From the NCBI GenBank assembly GCA_963580285.1, contig OY757015.1, positions 149,976,082 through 150,040,081 of the forward strand: a stretch of DNA of 64,000 nucleotides, in the 5' to 3' direction. The stretch is from Lucinisca nassula (taxonomy: Eukaryota; Mollusca; Bivalvia; Lucinida; Lucinidae). Of the stretch, positions 21,741-31,257 are shown piece by piece. Each line of letters starts with the position of its first letter. The stretch's first letter is position 1. A program made the translations under genes and the position numbers. Below the pieces are notes generated by a model that saw only the letters and a program-made list of their open reading frames with translations, searched no databases and was not told the DNA's origin.

Positions 21741-22925
21741 ACCCCAAGGTAGCGTGCGCAGTCTACAGACTCCAATACCTCGCCATGGAGGGTATTCTGA
21801 GAGCGAATAAGCTGTCTAGCTCTGCTAATGTGCAGAACTTGACATTTACTTGGATTAAATTCCAAGTCCCAGGTTCGTTCCCATTCTTGTAATGTATCAA
21901 GATCCATTTGGAGAATGCAGCTGTCATTTTGGTTTCTCACAGTGAGGTAAACTGCTGTATCATCAGCAAATAACCTGACCTGGGATTGAATGTGTTCCGG
22001 GAGGTCATTTATGTAGAGCAAGAAGAGAAGTGGGCCCAAGACTGAGCCCTGTGGCACGCCTGATGTGACGGGTACTTCTGATGAACATTTCCCCTCGAGC
22101 ACTACAGCCTGGGTTCGACCCCCTAGGAAGGAGCTGATCCATTTGAGGGTTCTGCCTTGGACCCCGTGGGTTGAAAGTTTAAAAAGCAATTTCAAGTGAT
22201 TCACCTTGTCGAAAGCCTTGCTGAATTCCAGCAAAACTAAATCGACTTGGTGACCATCAGAGAGTTTTTTCCTAGTTCCTCCACTAATTCTATCAGCTAC
22301 GTTTCGCAAGAACGTTTCTCGCGAAAGCCGTGTTGTAAGCCATATAGTATATTATTTTCGTTCAAGTGCCGGGCTAGGTTTGAGGCGACAATGTGCTCCA
22401 TAACTTTGCACAAAATACAGGTCAAAGATATTGGCCTGTAGTTTGCGGGATCACACTTGTCGCCCTTTTTAAAAAGAGGACTAACTCTGGCTGTTGTCCA
22501 GTCCTTTGGCAGTTGGCCTGTCTCAAGCGACTTCTCAAATATAACTTTGATCACAGGGGTTATCTCATTTCTTAGTTCTTTTAAAACAATATGTTTGATA
22601 TCGTCCGGACCTGCAGCTTTATCAACCTTCAAATTTGACAGTAATTTCAAAATTCCTTTTTCATCTATGATAATTTCGGGCATGTGAGGATAAAGGCTTT
22701 TTGGAATGTTTTCAAATAGTTCTTGGACTTTATCAATGCAAAAGTGGCCAAAACGTATTGGATTCAACTGCGAAAAAACGTTCTGAAATTGTTAATTTAA
22801 GAGGGTAGCTTTAGATGTGTTTTCAGTAACCAAAGTATTTTCTTTTTTATCAAAAAGTGATTGGATTCCCTGCGAGTCCTGCCTTGCATTCTTTATAAGG
22901 GAGTAAAGTTTCTTCGGTATAAAGC
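21741..22925 (-). pseudogene. CR1/Jockey-like LINE RT, N-terminal and palm part
   Basis: Minus strand, two frames. 22925-22297: IPKKLYSLIKNARQDSQGI, VDKAAGPDDI, LPKDWTTARVSPLFKKGD, NYRPISLTCI, GLQHGFREKRSCET. After a frameshift near 22300: VDLVLLEFSKAFDKVNH, VTSGVPQGSVLGPLLFLLYI, the catalytic VRLFADDTAVY and VDCARYLGV, up to 21741. An in-frame stop lies near 22780. Upstream of 22925 the LINE is missing, so it is 5'-truncated. The C-terminal part lies at 19729-20323 beyond the PLE. Confidence 0.9.
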
Positions 22926-23167
22926 ACCTTAATCAGTTTTGTTTTAAATTGATAGGTTTACAGTGTCGGCTGGCAGCGATTAATGGTGAAGATGAAAACG
23001 CGTGCTTTATGACAAATTTATTGTCTTTTAACTCTTTATATCTTTTTCACATATAGATTTATATATTTATAGTTTGTTTAGTTCATTGCATAGTATTTTA
23101 GGCATTTAATGTTTACCCATGAAATTAGTTTAATGGTTACCCATGAAATTAGTTTTATCTCAGAAAG
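22926..23167. other. Interior of fold-back element 2, no feature
   Basis: AT-rich. A short duplication (TTTACCCATGAAATTAGTTT / GTTACCCATGAAATTAGTTT) lies at 23111-23155. Nothing else seen. Confidence 0.4.
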
Positions 23168-23425
23168 AGTGCGAAACGATTAGGGGGGCGAAACGACCAA
23201 GGGCGAAACGATTAGGGGAAAACGACCAGGGAGGAAACGTCTTGGGGGCGAAACGACTAGGACAGGAAATTGTTTTGGGGCGAAACGACTCGGATTCGTT
23301 GAGAATCCGAGTCGTTTCGCCCCCAAAGCATTTCCTCCCCTAGTTTATTCACCCAAGACGTTTGCTCCTTGGTCGTTTCCACCTAGTCGTTTCGCCCCCG
23401 GTCGTTTCGTCCCACAAGTCGTGTT
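23168..23425. repeat. Fold-back element 2, right array forming a 260-bp hairpin
   Basis: Complement motifs (GGGGCGAAACGA) run from 23168 to 23295. The same motifs then run in direct order from 23300 to 23425, turning at GACTCGGATTC-gttga-GAATCCGAGTC. The first half mirrors the 19219 array; the second half mirrors its neighbour. Confidence 0.8.
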
Positions 23426-23576
23426 GCCCACTTTCCATTCCACTGTGGAACTCTTTCTTTCCTTCTTTCTTTATATACCGTAACACACCCTCGCGAGGGA
23501 TTACGACTTACAGACTCTTATACATCTTTAACAGACACATTTCAGAAGAGGCAACTATTTAAGGAGCATCATCGCC

Positions 23577-23840
23577 CTGTCACATCAGCCTAAGGAAGCA
23601 GTCAAAAGAAGGGCTACCAGGTTGGCAACACGTGATTATAGCTACACTTAAAATGTTACAGCTATGCTGAATGACCTAAATTGGTACCCCTTGACAACCG
23701 TCTCCTATGATGTATAAGATCATTTATGATTTTGTTGCAATACCCGTATCTGAGTACCTTTTCCGCAATTCTAGACAATCAGCCCACAACCATCCCCTTG
23801 CACACAGTCAGATTTACACCCACACAGGCTACTACAAGTA
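23577..23840 (+). pseudogene. LINE RT C-terminal fragment
   Basis: Broken frames read VKRRATRLATRDYSYT, VTAMLNDLNWYPLTT and MMYKIIYDFVAIPVSEYLF, the distal thumb of a CR1/Jockey-type RT. Stops and frameshifts are present. Confidence 0.7.
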
Positions 23841-23852
23841 AACACTTATTTG

Positions 23853-24510
23853 TCTTGATAAACCTGATATTTGGATAGGCACAGAGTCATGGTTGCACAA
23901 AGACATCCCAGACTTTGAAGTTTTCCCCGCGTCCCTTGGATACAATCCACCAATTCGGAAAGACAGACCTGGTGGCAAGTGGTGGCGTCTTCATTCTGGT
24001 AAGCCAGAAGCTTGTGGTATCGGCTTTCTACAAATTGCACTACTTATTGCTGCCTACTATCGCCCCTCAGATCATGACCAGGTAAGTGCTGAAGAATTAC
24101 AAAAATCCCTAGCACTTGCTGACCCATCCAAGCATTTATGTCTGGGTTCAGGGTGACTTCAGTTATTGGCCTGAAGGATAGTCAGCCGATTATCAAACAA
24201 ACTTGTCTTAACCAGGAAGCATATCTAGACTTTGTGTCTGTTATAGATGACAACTGCCTCACCCAGATGGTATGCGAACCAACACGCGGTGATAATCTCT
24301 TGGATCTGTTCTTGACAAGTAGTCCCACACTGGTAGACTCTGTCAGTGTGGTACCCTGTATTGCCGATCATCTGGCTGTGATGGCAGTTGTTAGACTTCG
24401 GCCCAAAATACAAAAGGTAAGCCTAGAACTGTTCACCTGTACTCAAAAGCAGACTGGGACAGTAAGAGGCAGGGTATGCAGGAATTCGAATCAACATTTC
24501 TGACCACCTG
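23853..24510 (+). pseudogene. LINE apurinic endonuclease fragment
   Basis: Frames read IWIGTESWLHKDIPDFEVFP, LLIAAYYRPSDHDQ, then CLTQMVCEPTRGDNLLDLFL, TSSPTLVDSV and ADHLAVMAV. WLGTESWL, YRPP-like and SDH-like (here ADH) motifs mark the exonuclease-endonuclease-phosphatase domain of Jockey/CR1 LINEs. There are frameshifts near 24000 and 24130. The catalytic SDH serine is replaced by alanine in this copy. Confidence 0.75.
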
Positions 24511-24628
24511 TGAAGGGAAACATAACGAACAGCTCTGACAAGAGTTTAAGGGTGAGACTGAAACGCTCATTGGTAGGTATGTGCCCGTGTCTACCAGGTC
24601 CAAAAAGCCTCAGGTAAGGATGCTGACC

Positions 24629-24633
<5 letters not shown>

Positions 24634-24667
<34 letters not shown>

Positions 24668-24670
24668 AGC
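24634..24670. repeat. poly-T then poly-A tract
   Basis: About 27 T followed by 8 A; a second C/A homopolymer follows at 24778-24812. LINE-derived sequence continues between them in decayed form. Confidence 0.8.
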
Positions 24671-24840
24671 CAAGTATGATGTAGATTGTATGACAAAAAC
24701 ATCAGACAACTCCTACCTCAATAGCCTTGTCGGCATCATAGATGAGACCCCAGACACAGAAGGTCCCCTCCAAAATACCCCCCCCCCCCAAAAAAAAAAA
24801 AAAAAAAAAAATATTTTCCTTCCTTAACAAAATGTGTGGA

Positions 24841-25020
24841 CTGTGATAGCTCAGTGGCTAGAGGTCCCGGGTTCGATCCCCGGCAGCGGCGATAAAATTT
24901 CGGTGTCCGAACGCGCTCCATTGGCATCATTTGCAGGGATGAATGTCATAAAGTGCACCGTCCTTCGGATCGGGACGTCAACTGGAGCCACCCCTGTGCG
25001 TGATTACTGTGTAGGCTTTC
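24841..25020 (+). mobile_element. SINE-V (tRNA-derived), cut by a PLE tail repeat
   Basis: tRNA-like head with A-box-like TAGCTCAGTGGCTAGAGG and a perfect B box GGTTCGATCCC, then body TTTCGGTGTCCGAACGCGCT, GTCATAAAGTGCACCGTCCT, CGGGACGTCAACTGGAGCCA. It stops where GGTTCAGGCCTCAGATTC begins. Only copy in the window. Confidence 0.7.
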
Positions 25021-25654
25021 CGGTGGTTCAGGCCTCAGATTCTATGACGGTTCCAGCGTAAAGGCTTATTGAGAATTAGAGAGATCTAATTCAAGGTAAT
25101 GTTGGTTGGTGCCTGATGCTCTATCTCTGGTCGGGCCCACCGGAGTCTAACTGTTGGTTTTCTTTTGCTTCAGTATTTCAGTGGTTTCTTGCTGTCGAGT
25201 CCTCACCGTTGTTTCATCTCTGTGGTTGTTTGATTATTTGTGTTCACGGAGATGTTGCACTGATGAGTTAGGAGGCCTTCATGCGGACTGAACAAATAAT
25301 TTGATTAAAAATCGCGACGGAAGTAAGGGCAAGGATTGTAGCCACTTAAAATCGATTTAAGCCCCCCCCCCCCCCCTCCCCAGTGGAATTCGTTTCCGCT
25401 GATTGTTCCAAGGCGGTTCTTTTGTCGCGGTTTATTTTTGTTATGGTTTGTCCTCGGGTGTTTGTGCTGCTTATATTATTTTATTTTGGATAGCCTATTG
25501 GCCATTTTGTGGGAAAGTAACTATCCTTTTGGCTTTCCGCTATTGATGTTTCCATTAGGTCTGTTGTTTCATGTTTGTGTTTCTTTCCCTTTGGTGTCTC
25601 TGATGGGAGCTGTGGGTTGATTGTATCGATTCCTGATCATTGCCTCCACTTCCG
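25020..25654 (+). mobile_element. PLE tail repeat, copy 3
   Basis: Starts with the RT's last codons (VQASDSMTVPA, stop at about 25062) and continues through all repeat landmarks, including a 17-base C run at 25363. Confidence 0.85.
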
Positions 25655-25872
25655 CGCCAGGAGGTCATGTAAAACACAACTCGTCATGCTTGTTGAGGAA
25701 TCACATCAAAACCTGTCAGAGGGCAAACAAATGGATGGCATTTTGCTAGATTTTAGTAAAGCGTTCAACAAGGTGAACCACGAGAAGCTAATACACAAGC
25801 TGCATGGCTATGGTATCCATGGCAAAACCTTTTCCTGGATCAAGGCTTTCCTTAACGGTGGGTCACAGAATT
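25655..25872 (+). pseudogene. LINE RT finger/palm fragment
   Basis: RRSCKTQLVMLVEESHQNLS, DGILLDFSKAFNKVNHEKLI, YGIHGKTFSWIKAFLNGGSQ. This is the first RT aspartate block (DFSKAF) of a CR1/Jockey-like LINE, immediately joined to MITE-E sequence. Confidence 0.8.
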
Positions 25873-25982
25873 TGCACCTCTGGAGCAATTTCTTTCCTTT
25901 AACAGTTGACCCCTATTGACATGAGAGACAAAAATACTTTTGAAGGAGTTGCCTCCCCTGAAATTGTATCATTTCCCCTTAA
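25873..25982 (-). mobile_element. MITE-E fragment
   Basis: Matches the complement of 42956-43060: GAGCAATTTCTTTCCTTTAA, AGTTGACCCC, GACAAAAATACTTTTGAAGG, AGTTGCCTCCCCTGAA. Confidence 0.65.
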
Positions 25983-26004
25983 TTAAAACGTTATAAGTAG
26001 AAAC

Positions 26005-26158
26005 TGTCTTAACAACAAAATGGCCAAACGGCTATCAAAAATTTCAAGGTTTTATAAAAAAAATTATAGACGTCATTCCGATTTAATTTCAAAATACAAT
26101 GTTGGACTTAGATCTCTTCTACAACAAGGTCTATCGGAACCAGAATTTTATACTGACC
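26005..26158 (+). pseudogene. PLE RT tail, part 1
   Basis: Translation SRFYKKNYRRHSDLISKYNV, GLRSLLQQGLSEPEFYTDL aligns with 20850-20960 of the larger RT. It is interrupted after GACCT by the ribozyme repeat and resumes at about 26589. Confidence 0.8.
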
Positions 26159-26201
26159 TTTGGGATCATTGATTCCGTTGTGGAATTTTGAAAATATTTG
26201 A

Positions 26202-26247
26202 GGGTCACTGACGAGGCCTAATTGACCGAAACTAGCTAGTCTGGCCC
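26202..26247 (+). ncRNA. Hammerhead ribozyme, type I, copy a
   Basis: GGGTCA / TGGCCC form a six-pair stem I (one G-U). The core is CTGACGA (position 7 is the non-conserved one). Stem II is GGCC-TAATT-GACC with one mismatch. GAAA core, stem III ACT-AGCT-AGT (three pairs plus tetraloop), cleavage triplet GTC. Predicted cut after 26241. Three-pair stem III is usual for hammerheads of animal retrozymes and PLEs. Confidence 0.88.
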
Positions 26248-26461
26248 AGAAAACATGCACACTCCATATTTTTCAGTTCTGTGGTGTATTCCTTGCTTCC
26301 AAAGGATAACCCTTTATAAAACATATTTAACGTCACTACAACTTGTGTCTGGGAATGTGTGGCGGCCGTAAAACGTCTTCCTGCCCTACACCATAGTGTA
26401 GTTTATATTTACTTGTCCTTTGGGATCATTGATTCCATTTTAGAATTTTGAAAATATTTGA

Positions 26462-26507
26462 GGGTCACTGATGAGGCCTAATTGACCGAAACTAGCTAGT
26501 CTCGCCC
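26462..26507 (+). ncRNA. Hammerhead ribozyme, type I, copy b
   Basis: Same plan as copy a with the classic CTGATGA box, GAAA, the three-pair stem III and GTC. Stem I has one mismatch (TCGCCC opposite GGGTCA). Predicted cut after 26501, which would release a 260-nt monomer (26242-26501) from a dimer transcript. Confidence 0.88.
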
Positions 26508-26588
26508 AGAAAACATGCACATTCCATATTTTCAAGTTCTGTGGTGTATTCCTTGCTTCCAAAGGATAACCCTTTTATAGAAAATATT

Positions 26589-26760
26589 TAGTAAATAAAT
26601 TCAGAAAAATATATAATTACAAAGACTTCAGCACCCAATTTCGTAAAATCATTCTTCGATATAAAAAGGTTGGGTACACCATAAATGTTATACGACAGAC
26701 TGCATTCATGGTAGTTAACCGAATCACGGTTGACAACTTTGCACCCCTCTTCTATTGCAA
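26589..26760 (+). pseudogene. PLE RT tail, part 2
   Basis: AAATTCAGAAAAATATATAA, AAATTTCGT-like and ATACGACAGACTGCATTCAT match 20960-21130 of the RT. The sequence ends ACTTTGCACCCCTCTTCTAT and joins an inverted tail repeat. Confidence 0.8.
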
Positions 26761-26998
26761 ATTCGAAGTGGAGGCAATGACCAGGAATCGATACAATCAA
26801 CCCACAGCTCCCATCAGAGACACCAAAGGGAACGAAACACAAACATGAAACAACAGACCCCAATGGAAACATCAACAGCGGAAAGCCAAAAGGACAGTTA
26901 CTTTCCCATAAAATGGCCAATCGACTACCCAGAATAAAATAATATAAGCGACACAAACACCCAAAGACAAACCATAACAAAAATAAACCGCAAGAGAA
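26761..26998 (-). mobile_element. PLE tail repeat, inverted, 3' half only
   Basis: Complement of the repeat end: CAATGACCAGGAATCGATAC, GAGACACCAAAGGGA, GGACAGTTACTTTCCC, CATAACAAAAATAAACCGC. It is truncated where the next direct copy starts (GGTGGGTCAGGCCTCAGATT). Confidence 0.85.
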
Positions 26999-27630
26999 GA
27001 ACGGTGGGTCAGGCCTCAGATTTTATGACGGTCCTAGCGTAAAGGCTTACTGAGAACTAGAATTTAATTTTATGTAATGTTGGTTGGTGCCCAATGCTAG
27101 GTTTCTGTTTGGGTTCGTCGGAGTGTAACTGTTGGGTTTCATTTGCTCCAGTATTACAGTGGTTTCTTGCTGTCGGGTCCTTACCGTTGTTTCAGCTGTG
27201 TGTTTGTTTGAGTTTTGTGTTTCCGGAGATGTTACACTGAAGAGTTGGGAGGCCTTCATGCGGACTAAACAATTTATTTGTCTATATCGCGACGAAAGTT
27301 AGGCCGAGGATTGGAGTCGCGTAAAATCGATTTAAGCCCCCCCCCCCCCCCCCCCCCCAGTGAAATTCTTTTCACTGACCGTTCCAAGGCGGTTCTTCTG
27401 TCTCGGATTATTTTTGTTATGGTTTGTATTTGAGTGTGTCTCTCCATTTTATGTCGGATAGCCAATTTGCCATTTTGTGGGAAAGTAACTGTCAGTTTGG
27501 CTTTCCGTTATTGATGTTTCCATTAGGGTCTAATTATTCCATGTTTGTGTGTCTTTCCCTTTGGTGTCTCTGATGGGAGCTGTGGGTTAATTGTATGGAT
27601 TCCTGACCATTGGCTTCACTTCTATTTTCG
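26999..27630 (+). mobile_element. PLE tail repeat, copy 4
   Basis: Complete in order from GGTGGGTCAGGCCTCAGATT to CTGACCATTGGCTTCACTTC, with a 22-base C run at 27337. Diverged (GAAGAGTTGGGAGGCC, CGACGAAAGTTAGGCC). Confidence 0.8.
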
Positions 27631-27639
27631 TTAGTTTTA

Positions 27640-27990
27640 ATTTTTGCCCGTGTTACACATTGGTGAGCTAGGAAACCTTCACGGAAGCCGAAAAGCCAAA
27701 TAAATTGTGTAAACCGCAGCGGAAGTTGAGGGCGAAGGCTGGGGTCCTGAGAAACCGGTTTGAATCTCCTCTCCCAGTTATTATTATCGATACATTTACA
27801 TTCACGAGCGGTGCTGTTCAATGTTTAAATGTATACATTTTAACACTTCTGTGTGTCCAAATTGTTCAGTTCGATAAGGGTGACTGAGTTGCCATCTGTT
27901 TAGGAAATATCTGCTTGTCGCCTGCGATTTTGTTGTTTGTTAATGTGAGTTTGTCCATGGGCTATGGGTTCTGGTTCGATCAATTCCTGA
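27640..27990 (+). repeat. Diverged relative of the PLE tail repeat
   Basis: GGTGAGCTAGGAAACCTTCA, GCGGAAGTTGAGGGCGAAGG and GTTCGATCAATTCCTGAAG echo the tail repeat's order but at low similarity. An older subfamily is likely. Confidence 0.5.
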
Positions 27991-28139
27991 AGTATCTTAA
28001 CTCATTTATTCTGATGTGAATCATCTGGCAGAAGATGATTCTCATGGAATCTCAAGTTATATTTTCTCTGCCTATCCATCTTCCAATAATGCTTAACCCA
28101 TTGCTGGGACTTGCAGCATGTGAGTGTAAAACCAGGCTG

Positions 28140-28675
28140 GTTAGGTCCATCGGTGTCTAATTGTTGGTTTTCCTTTGCTCCAGCATTTCATTGTTTTCTT
28201 GCTGTCGAGTCCTCGCCGTCGTTTCATCTCTGTGGTTGTTTGAATTTTTGTGTTCACGGAGATGTTTCACTGATGAGTTAGAAGACAATCATGCGGACTA
28301 TACAAATAATTTGTCAAATCGAGACGGAAGTAAGGGCAAGGATTGTAGCCACTTAAAATCGATTTAAGCCCCACCCCCACCACCCCCCCACCCCCGTGGA
28401 ATCCGTTTCCGCTGACCGTTCCAAGGCGGTTCTTCTGTCGCGGTTTATTTTTGTTAATGTTTGTCTTTGAGTGTTTGTATCGCATATATTATTTTGTTTT
28501 GGATTGCCAATTGGCCATTTTGTGGGAAAGTAACTGTCCTTTTGGCTTTCCGCTATTGATGCTTCCATTAAGGTCTGTTGTTTCAGGTTTGTATTTCTTT
28601 CCCTTTGGTGTCTCTGATGAGAGCTGTGGGTTAATTTGTATCGAGTCCTGATCATTGCCTTCACTTCTATTTTAG
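28140..28675 (+). mobile_element. PLE tail repeat, copy 5
   Basis: From TCCATCGGTGTCTAATTGTT through CGTTCCAAGGCGGTTCTTCT to TGATCATTGCCTTCACTTCT. C-rich interruption at 28369-28395. Confidence 0.85.
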
Positions 28676-28796
28676 AAAGGCAAAGTCGTGAAATTTAATT
28701 GGAAAGTAAAAGTGGCAGAAGTTGAAAGGATTAAAAGCAATGTGGCGGTTGATTACTGTAAGGGGTGGGTTATCTGGCTGACTACCCTGTTGAAAA

Positions 28797-29345
28797 ATAG
28801 AAGAGAAGGCAATGATCAGGAATCTATGCAATTAACCCATAGCTACCCGACCCCCGCCCATCAGGGCTTGAAGAAATAGATGGGCTGCATGATGCTTCCA
28901 CGCAGAGCTGAAACCGACCCGTACACGAGTAAACCGCTTAGAGGATCTAAGCCTGCCCAGGCACAGCAGTGCGAGTCGGTCCGTCCATGTTTATTATCCC
29001 TATTAGTTTCATTGGGCGACAGGGCTTGAGATGTCATTTCATGTCAATGTCGGGTAAAAGTCCCACAAAATTGGAAGCATCGTCTCCAAAATGACCTATA
29101 ATGTGTTTACGGGGACATTGAACCTCAATTCAAACAAACAAACCCACAGCTCAAAGGGAAAGAAACACAAACATGAAATAACTAAACCCTAATGGAAACA
29201 TCAAAAGAGGAAAGCCAAAAGGACATTTACCTTCCCACAAAATGGCCAATCCGCTATTCAAAACAAAAAATATATACCCGATACACACTCTCAAAGACAA
29301 ACCATAACAAAAATAATCCGCGACAGAAGAACCGCCTTGGAACAG
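28797..29345 (-). mobile_element. PLE tail repeat, inverted, interrupted by SINE-IV
   Basis: Complement of the repeat (GAGAAGGCAATGATCAGGAA, then CAAAGGGAAAGAAACACAAA, TTCCCACAAAATGGCC, CGACAGAAGAACCGCC). The SINE at 28844-29140 splits it. Together with 28140-28675 it makes an inverted pair about 120 bp apart. Confidence 0.8.
28844..29140 (+). mobile_element. SINE-IV, full length, 11-bp TSD
   Basis: Flanked by AACCCATAGCT (28833-28843) and AACCCACAGCT (29141-29151). Starts near GACCCCCGCCCATCAGGGCT, has AGGATCTAAGCCTGCCCAGG and ends CAATTCAAACAAACAA. Confidence 0.85.
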
Positions 29346-29582
29346 GCTCTAACTGATACAAAAACCTTAACCTGAGGTTACAGGATTATGTACGTACATT
29401 ATCCTGTAATGTTTGTAACAGGTAGAGCCTGAACGTTTTAGAGCTCATATTTTCCAAACCAATGGAATTGGTTTTTATTTGGTATGATGGTAGACTAGAT
29501 AGAGGTCCACAGTTCAGCAATACCCCCACCCATGTCCATGACCACAAGGCCAAGGTTACGGACCAGAAGGCCAAGGTTACGG

Positions 29583-30150
29583 ACTTATGTTGGAGTCTAA
29601 CTGTTTGTTTTCTTTTGCTTCAGCATTTCAGTGGTTTCTTGCTGTCGAGTCCTCACTGTTGTTTGATTATTTGTGTTCACGGAGTTGTTGCACTGATGAG
29701 TTAGGAGGCCTTCATACGGACTGAACAAATTATTTGTCTAAATCGCGACGGAAGTAAGGGCGAGGATTGTGGCCAGGTAAAATTGATTTAAGCCCCCCCC
29801 CCCCCCCCCCCCCGGTGGAATTCGTTTCCGCTGACCGTTCCAAGGCGGTTCTTCTGTTGCGGTTTATTTTTGTTATGGTTTGTCTTTGGGTGTTTGTGTC
29901 GCTTATATTATTTTATTTTGGATATCCTATTGGCCATTTTGTGGGAAAGTAACTGTCCTTTTGGCTTTCCGCTATTGATGTTTCCATTAGGTCTGTTGTT
30001 TCATGTTTGTGTTTCTTTCCCTTTGGTGTCTCTGATGGGAGCTGTGGGTTGATTGTATCGATTCCTGATCATTGCCTCCACTTCTATTTTGCAATAGAAG
30101 AGGGGTGCAAAGTTGTCACCGTCATTGGGTTAACTACCATGAATGCAGTC
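29583..30150 (+). mobile_element. PLE tail repeat, copy 6, ending in an inverted RT tail
   Basis: The direct tail repeat (29583-30085, 20-base C run at 29794) runs into CAATAGAAGAGGGGTGCAAA and GACTGCATTCATGG-like sequence (30088-30150), which is the complement of the RT end at 26685-26760. It has the same junction as 26.76 kb, seen from the other strand. Confidence 0.8.
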
Positions 30151-30540
30151 TGTCACACTATTTAGAAATTGTCAATGTCAAAGACTTAGGTTAAGGTGTT
30201 TGTTCCAGGTGGAACCTGATCTTTTATGATGGATTTGGTTCATATTTGGTTTGATGATAGATATAGGTTCAATGTTTTATTCAGCATTACCCCCACCCAT
30301 GCCTATGACCTCAAGGTCAAGGTTATAGACTCAGAAATTTTTAATGTATTTTAAAGAGTTCAAATTTTCCTAACCATAATATGAATTTGGTTTATATTTG
30401 CTATGATGATACATACAGGTCAAACATTTATTTGGCAACACCCCCACCAATGCCTATATGGCTTCAAGATTAAGGTCCCAGGCGTAGAAAATTTAGTTAG
30501 ATATTTTAAGAGTAGAAATTTGACAAATCATATGATGCAT

Positions 30541-30725
30541 TGGATTTATTTTATTTCGAAAGCTATTGGTCATTTTATGGGAAAGTAACTGTCCTTTTGG
30601 CTTTCTGCTATTGACATTTCCATTAGGGTCTGTTGTTTCATGTTTGTGTTTCTTCCCCTTTGGTGTCTCTGATGGGAGCTGCGGGTTAATTGTATCGATT
30701 CCTGATCATTGCCTCCACTTCTACT
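30541..30725 (+). mobile_element. PLE tail repeat, copy 7, 3' part
   Basis: TTTTATGGGAAAGTAACTGT to CTGATCATTGCCTCCACTTC only; 5'-truncated. Confidence 0.8.
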
Positions 30726-30980
30726 TTTTTATATTTGGTATGATGATAGATACCGATCCAAAAAGATGTTTAGCAATACCCCCACGTGACCTAAAAGTCA
30801 TGGTCATAGACATAGAATTTTTTAATTAAAGTTTTTTAAAAGCTCATACTTTCATAACCATATCATGGATTTGTTTCATATTTGGAATGATGATAGTTAC
30901 AGGTCCAGAGTTTTATTTAGCCATATCCCCACCTCAAAGTCAATGTCACAGACTTAGCTTTTATGATGTTTTAGGGCTCC

Positions 30981-31257
30981 ATTACGCAAACACGCCTATA
31001 CAAATACATTGCCACCTTTATCGCCGAAAATATGAAAATCTTATGTTGAAAAATTGTGATATTTTTCTTATTTCTGCTCAAAATATAGATTGTGGGCACT
31101 CGTTAGAACCGCCTCATCGAGGCGGTTCTTACGAGTACCCACAATCTATATTTCAGAGCAGAAATAAGAAAAATAAGGTATACCCCCCGGAAACCCCAGT
31201 TTTACTGTATAAAACTGGGGTTCAAGGGGGTCAAAATTATACAGGCGTGTTTTTGTG
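30981..31257. mobile_element. MITE-D copy 2 with core-2 hairpin
   Basis: Ends ACGCAAACACGCCTATACAA and mirror of CACAAAAACACGCCTGTATA. The centre is TTAGAACCGCCTCATCGAGG and its mirror (31103-31136). Confidence 0.85.

Larger units (their letters stand above)
26159..26588 (+). mobile_element. Retrozyme-like insertion, 1.65-unit dimer
   Basis: TTTGGGATCATTGATTCC recurs at 26159 and 26419, a 260-bp period, and each unit carries a hammerhead core. The insert splits the PLE RT tail between GACCT and TTAGTA. A dimer of short non-coding units with type I hammerheads is the architecture of animal retrozymes. No RT or other frame is encoded. Mobilisation by the neighbouring PLE machinery is inference. 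Confidence 0.8.

Noticed and set aside
25261..25300. CTGATGAG box in every PLE tail repeat as a further hammerhead ribozyme
   Set aside because: No GAAA box follows (GGACTGAAC instead), the presumed stem II does not pair convincingly, and the flanks do not form stem I. At most it is a decayed ancestral motif.
29870..30052. Small hydrophobic membrane protein (frame rich in F, L, W)
   Set aside because: The frame lies in the PLE tail repeat; similar frames at 16728, 25438 and 28451 are out of register or broken, and inverted copies exist. It reflects T-rich repeat sequence.
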